Shown here in pieces: positions 8,293 through 11,110 of a DNA stretch of 11,110 nucleotides; positions within the stretch are counted from its first letter, which is position 1; every line of letters begins with the position of its first letter. The notes below the pieces were generated by a model, which worked only from the letters and a program-made list of their open reading frames with translations, made no database searches and was not told the DNA's origin. The stretch lies in NCBI RefSeq assembly GCF_000611645.1, contig NW_014011661.1, positions 1 to 11,110 of the forward strand. The letters are read 5' to 3'. The DNA comes from Monoraphidium neglectum (taxonomy: Eukaryota; Chlorophyta; Chlorophyceae; Sphaeropleales; Selenastraceae). The position numbers were made by a program, and so were the translations under genes.

Positions 8293-8719
8293 GTGCAAGG
8301 GTTGGAGTCAAATTGTGCACAGCAGGTGTACCAATACGGTTTGATGGCGCCTGTGCGGCTTGCCAAAAGGAAGGGCATGAGATGCACACTGCAGCCGGCC
8401 AGCTGCTTGCGCGGTCTGATTGCAAGAAATGCGTTGAGCAGCCTAGGCGGATAGGGAACCATGACGTGAGCACACACTCATCCCTTGTTTGCAAACCCCA
8501 CGTGTGCAGTGGTGCGCGACAAGCCTATGAGGACCCATCATCATAGCTGTGCAGGCCAGCCAAATGCACTGAGTGCAGTTTTGGTCCATCATATGGGACA
8601 CAAACACAAACCACCACAAAAAGGAGGCGCGCTGTCGCTGCAAGGTGCGCTGGAGAAAATGAAGGGCACGAGCCAGCCACAGGCAAGAGGGCGTGCGGCA
8701 AGACAATCACAGCTGACCA

Positions 8720-10000
8720 TCAGCCAAGGGCCATCCAGCAGAAGTCGACAATCCGCACACTGCCCAGGACCAGGGCAGTGGTGCCTGGGACGACCACAGC
8801 TGATGCTACCAGCGTCACTTGCAGCAGCGATGCCAGCCCGACTATGGGAAGCAGCTGCGCGAGCACTGCCACCGCCCATGCGCGCTCCATCAGGGGCTTT
8901 TCTCCTGCAGGTAAACAGCGCTGCTTGACAGTGTCCAGTGCCCAGGCCGGCAGTGTGATGAGTGTGCAAAACCCAGCTGCGACAAGCGCAGCACCAGCGG
9001 CAGCGCCTGCCACGCGCGCTGCGAGCAAGCGGAGCAGGCCCGCCTCCAAGCTGGCCGCCTCGACAATGGCGCTAACCTCAACAGTCCATGGCGCAGCGCC
9101 TGAAAGCGCCACTGCAGCAGGCGCGGCCGCCCAGACTCCTCCAAATACGCCGGCGGCCACCCTCCAAAGATTTGGGTTGAGGGGGTTGACTGGGGTGCCC
9201 GCAATTCGGCCCCAAACCTCAAATGCCGTGCGGTCAGCACCACTCGTGACGCCGAGGACAGTGAAGCAGAGCGCCATGAACACTGCCGTTGCACTCAGCG
9301 TGATGCGCAGCTGGTCACTTGGGGATAGGGCAAGGAACAGAGGATCAAAGAAACTGCGGCTAAGCGCACCCACTGTGCCGCCGATGAGCAGGCCGCCCGC
9401 AACATCAGACGGCCAGTGCAGCGCAAGGTACACGCGGGACAGTGCGGCCGCTGCCGCGAATGTGGCAAAGGTGGCGTGCGCGAAGACTGGCAGCCCCAGG
9501 AGCCTCGGTGCGGTGCCTGACAATGCATCTACGAGCGCCTGTAGGCCACCTGGGCCCGTACTTGGCAGAACGGCAGAATCAGCGCCGCATGCACCAGTAG
9601 AGCTGGTGCCAGCGGCGGCTGTGGACGCGATGACCGCCCAGAGGCAGCTCACAAACCCCGAGTGGCCCGAGGGGAGGGCGTAGTCTTTGGACTGCACCGG
9701 GATGGGTAGATCCGCAGGCCGCACAGGAAGCGCCGTGCCAAACACCCACGATGGCCGCGGAACCCGTGTTGCCAGCTTGGCCACATGCAGAAAGCAGAGG
9801 TTGAGGGCCACCGCACGTCCCAGCGGACCAAACAGCAGGCTTGCACCCGTGCCAGCAGGGCCCAGGTTGAGCAGCGCTGCTGCGGCGCCAATGGCCAGGA
9901 GGACGGGCTCGAGGGTGGCGTAGTGCAGCACGATGGGCAGCCAGCGCAGGCTTTGAGGCCAGCCGGTCTGCAGTGGAGGGGGGAAAGGTTGAACAGGCAT
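8720..10000 (-). CDS. PAP2-family membrane lipid phosphatase
   Basis: Members remove phosphate from lipid phosphates such as phosphatidate, lysophosphatidate, sphingoid-base phosphate or prenyl diphosphates at a membrane face. The uninterrupted frame is 426 aa. All three catalytic motifs are intact: KLATRVPRP (75-83, K-x6-RP), PSGH (110-113) and SR-x5-H-x3-D (S188, R189, H195, D199). Hydrophobic segments fit helices at about 22-42, 56-75, 112-130, 170-187 and 200-215, followed by an extra hydrophobic half (about 232-252, 280-300, 325-350, 372-405) beyond the minimal domain. The substrate cannot be told from sequence. The neighbouring genes are intron-rich; this 1.25-kb exon has none inside. 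The ATG at 10000 is doubtful: its first 11 codons translate a polypyrimidine tract ending CTGCAG, a likely acceptor at 9968, so residue 12 (Thr) may be the first of an internal exon joined to the upstream acyltransferase. Domain call is safe, start is not. Confidence 0.9.
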   Translation of the reverse strand: MPVQPFPPPLQTGWPQSLRWLPIVLHYATLEPVLLAIGAAAALLNLGPAGTGASLLFGPLGRAVALNLCFLHVAKLATRVPRPSWVFGTALPVRPADLPIPVQSKDYALPSGHSGFVSCLWAVIASTAAAGTSSTGACGADSAVLPSTGPGGLQALVDALSGTAPRLLGLPVFAHATFATFAAAAALSRVYLALHWPSDVAGGLLIGGTVGALSRSFFDPLFLALSPSDQLRITLSATAVFMALCFTVLGVTSGADRTAFEVWGRIAGTPVNPLNPNLWRVAAGVFGGVWAAAPAAVALSGAAPWTVEVSAIVEAASLEAGLLRLLAARVAGAAAGAALVAAGFCTLITLPAWALDTVKQRCLPAGEKPLMERAWAVAVLAQLLPIVGLASLLQVTLVASAVVVPGTTALVLGSVRIVDFCWMALG

Positions 10001-10127
10001 CAGCGCCAGGCGCGCACGTTTTTAAGAGTGCTGCAAGGATGTGGCCTGTTTGCGCCAACTGGCAGTGTCCCACTAATCCACACCCGCTCAATTGTCTTAG
10101 GTGCCAAACTTTGGCGCAAGTGATCAG

Positions 10128-10964
10128 CTAGTAGCACTGGTCCGGCCAAAGCCAATCACCCATACCCACCTGGAGGCGGGAGATCCATGCAATCTCAGTG
10201 CTCCTGTAGCCCTGCAGCTGTCTCGCCATGGCCCTCTTCTCCCAGATCCTCTTGTCAAACATATTGACGCCGCACACCGCCTTGCGCGCCAACCCCGCAT
10301 TGGCGACCGCGTGCTGCAGGTGGGCTGCGGCAGCCTTGGGCAAAGAGGTCAGCGAGCTGGGCAGCTCTGGCAGAATAGTGAAAACCACCAGCCACCAGGG
10401 GTTGAAGGCGTACCTGCAGGGAGCAGGTCGCGGGCAGATGGGACTAAGCAACATCACAAAGGATGTCTCCTGCTGCTGAGGAGTGCAATGGCACCCTTGC
10501 CAAGCAGGATCGTATGCTGTGTCGCAAGGGTAGGCGAGCTGTGGTCCCAACCTACGCGGTGCGTCCCATTGGCACCGCCCCGTACTCACCAGATGAGGTC
10601 AGCAATGTTGCTGGACCCGAGGCCCCTGAGCTCGACAAAGGGCAGAGGGCTGATGACGTCCACGGCCACAGGACGAATCTGGGAGTGGTGGAAAGGAACG
10701 CGCACATATTTGAGAGGATGCCGGTGATGTCACAATCTCCACTTCCTGACCGAATGTCGAGCGCCCCTCCTTCCCAGCAAGGCTTGAGCATGTAGCCATT
10801 GCACACCTTCTCGTCCTTGGCGGCCACCTCAAACAGGCGTGGCTGGAACTCCACCACCCTGCCCACAGAGCAGGTGGTGCCCTGGGGGAACAGCACAAAC
10901 GGCTGCACCTGCCCGGCCGCCTTGCGGGCGCGCCAACGGTTGAACGTGTCCGCCAGCTTCTCAC
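10128..10964 (-). CDS. PlsC/AUP1-like lysophospholipid acyltransferase, 3' part
   Basis: Three exons can be read on the minus strand: 10964-10807, 10678-10590 and 10413 onward (stop at 10128, or donor after 10170). Introns of 128 and 176 bp are GT-AG, and the split Trp codon TG|G supports the second. The first exon has VQPFVLFPQGTTCSVGR, matching acyltransferase motif III (FPEGTT), and EFQPRLFEV, matching the following F-x-G-x-F-type strand. The second has IRPVAVDVI (motif IV position, usually VxPVxI) and ADLIW. The third has FNPWWLVVFTILPELP and FDKRIWEKR, an order resembling animal AUP1 and plant/algal LPLATs. These transfer acyl groups to lysophospholipids, or, in AUP1, act at lipid droplets and in ER quality control. 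The catalytic Glu of motif III is Gln here. The NHX4D motif and start lie upstream, outside the window. It is possibly spliced to the PAP2 frame. Function is tentative. Confidence 0.6.
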
Positions 10965-11110
10965 CTACGGCAAGCAAGGCAGCGATGTGCAAAGGAATGG
11001 ATGTGCTGTTTTGTTTTTCTGAACAACAAGTCGGCTCAAAGTAAGGAGGGTACGGCGGTGCTCGCTCGCAAGCAGTGCGTGTCAACTGCGTAAAGTTGGT
11101 GTTGCAATGG

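Larger units (their letters stand above)
7552..8719. other. Convergent intergenic region
   Basis: These 1,168 bp separate the eIF1 stop from the PAP2 stop on the opposite strand and probably hold both 3' untranslated regions. No gene is recognisable. There is a G-rich stretch at about 7684-7707 just past the eIF1 poly(A) signal, and a G9 run at 8252-8260 followed by alternating CG (8261-8267). A short plus-strand frame, 8313-8546, has a CxxC-x19-CxxC pattern but no useful ATG. Confidence 0.6.

Noticed and set aside
8778..9683. 301-codon open frame on the plus strand
   Set aside because: It is antisense to the PAP2 exon and results from GC-rich codons. It is Ala/Ser/Thr/Pro-rich with no motif, whereas the minus strand shows all PAP2 catalytic motifs.

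Overview
The window reads as the left end of a chromosome from a GC-rich green alga, most likely a chlorophyte of the trebouxiophyte (Chlorella-like) kind. The first bases are C-strand telomere repeats of the plant/algal CCCTAAA family, ending in a run of a variant heptamer. The genes inland are split by GT-AG introns of about 146-314 bp, have GC-rich third positions, often use TGCAG-type acceptors, and in two cases are followed by the green-algal polyadenylation signal TGTAA. The species assignment is inference; no marker gene is present.

Layout. 1-481: telomeric and degenerate telomeric DNA, interrupted by a roughly 160-bp non-telomeric island with a short open frame, then a 28-bp higher-order repeat made of four decayed heptamers. 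481-1158: three head-to-tail copies of a subtelomeric unit (about 299 bp when complete; the middle copy carries a deletion of about 125 bp) with telomere tracts at the joints. 1159-2490: a transition zone without a recognisable gene; it has a purine-rich tract, a cluster of ACGT-core sites and a long frame that lacks an ATG. 2873-5839 (+): a ten-exon gene for a nucleosome assembly protein 1 (NAP1), possibly with a tiny first exon at 2491. 6423-7551 (+): a four-exon gene for translation initiation factor eIF1 (SUI1), 114 aa. 7552-8719: convergent intergenic space with poly(A) signals for both sides. 8720-10000 (-): a PAP2-type lipid phosphatase frame with all catalytic motifs. 10128-10964 (-): the 3' exons of a PlsC/AUP1-like acyltransferase whose 5' end lies beyond the window.

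NAP1 (histone chaperone) and eIF1 (start-codon selection) are ordinary housekeeping genes lying head to tail only a few kilobases from the telomere. The minus-strand pair is the most interesting part. Only 127 bp separate the acyltransferase stop from the PAP2 ATG, and no TGTAA lies between them. The first 11 PAP2 codons are a polypyrimidine tract ending in CTGCAG, and a phase-matched donor sits at the end of the acyltransferase. The two may therefore be one gene for a fused acyltransferase-phosphatidate phosphatase. Exon boundaries given here come from reading the splice sites, reading phase and family conservation by eye; no alignment or transcript data were available.
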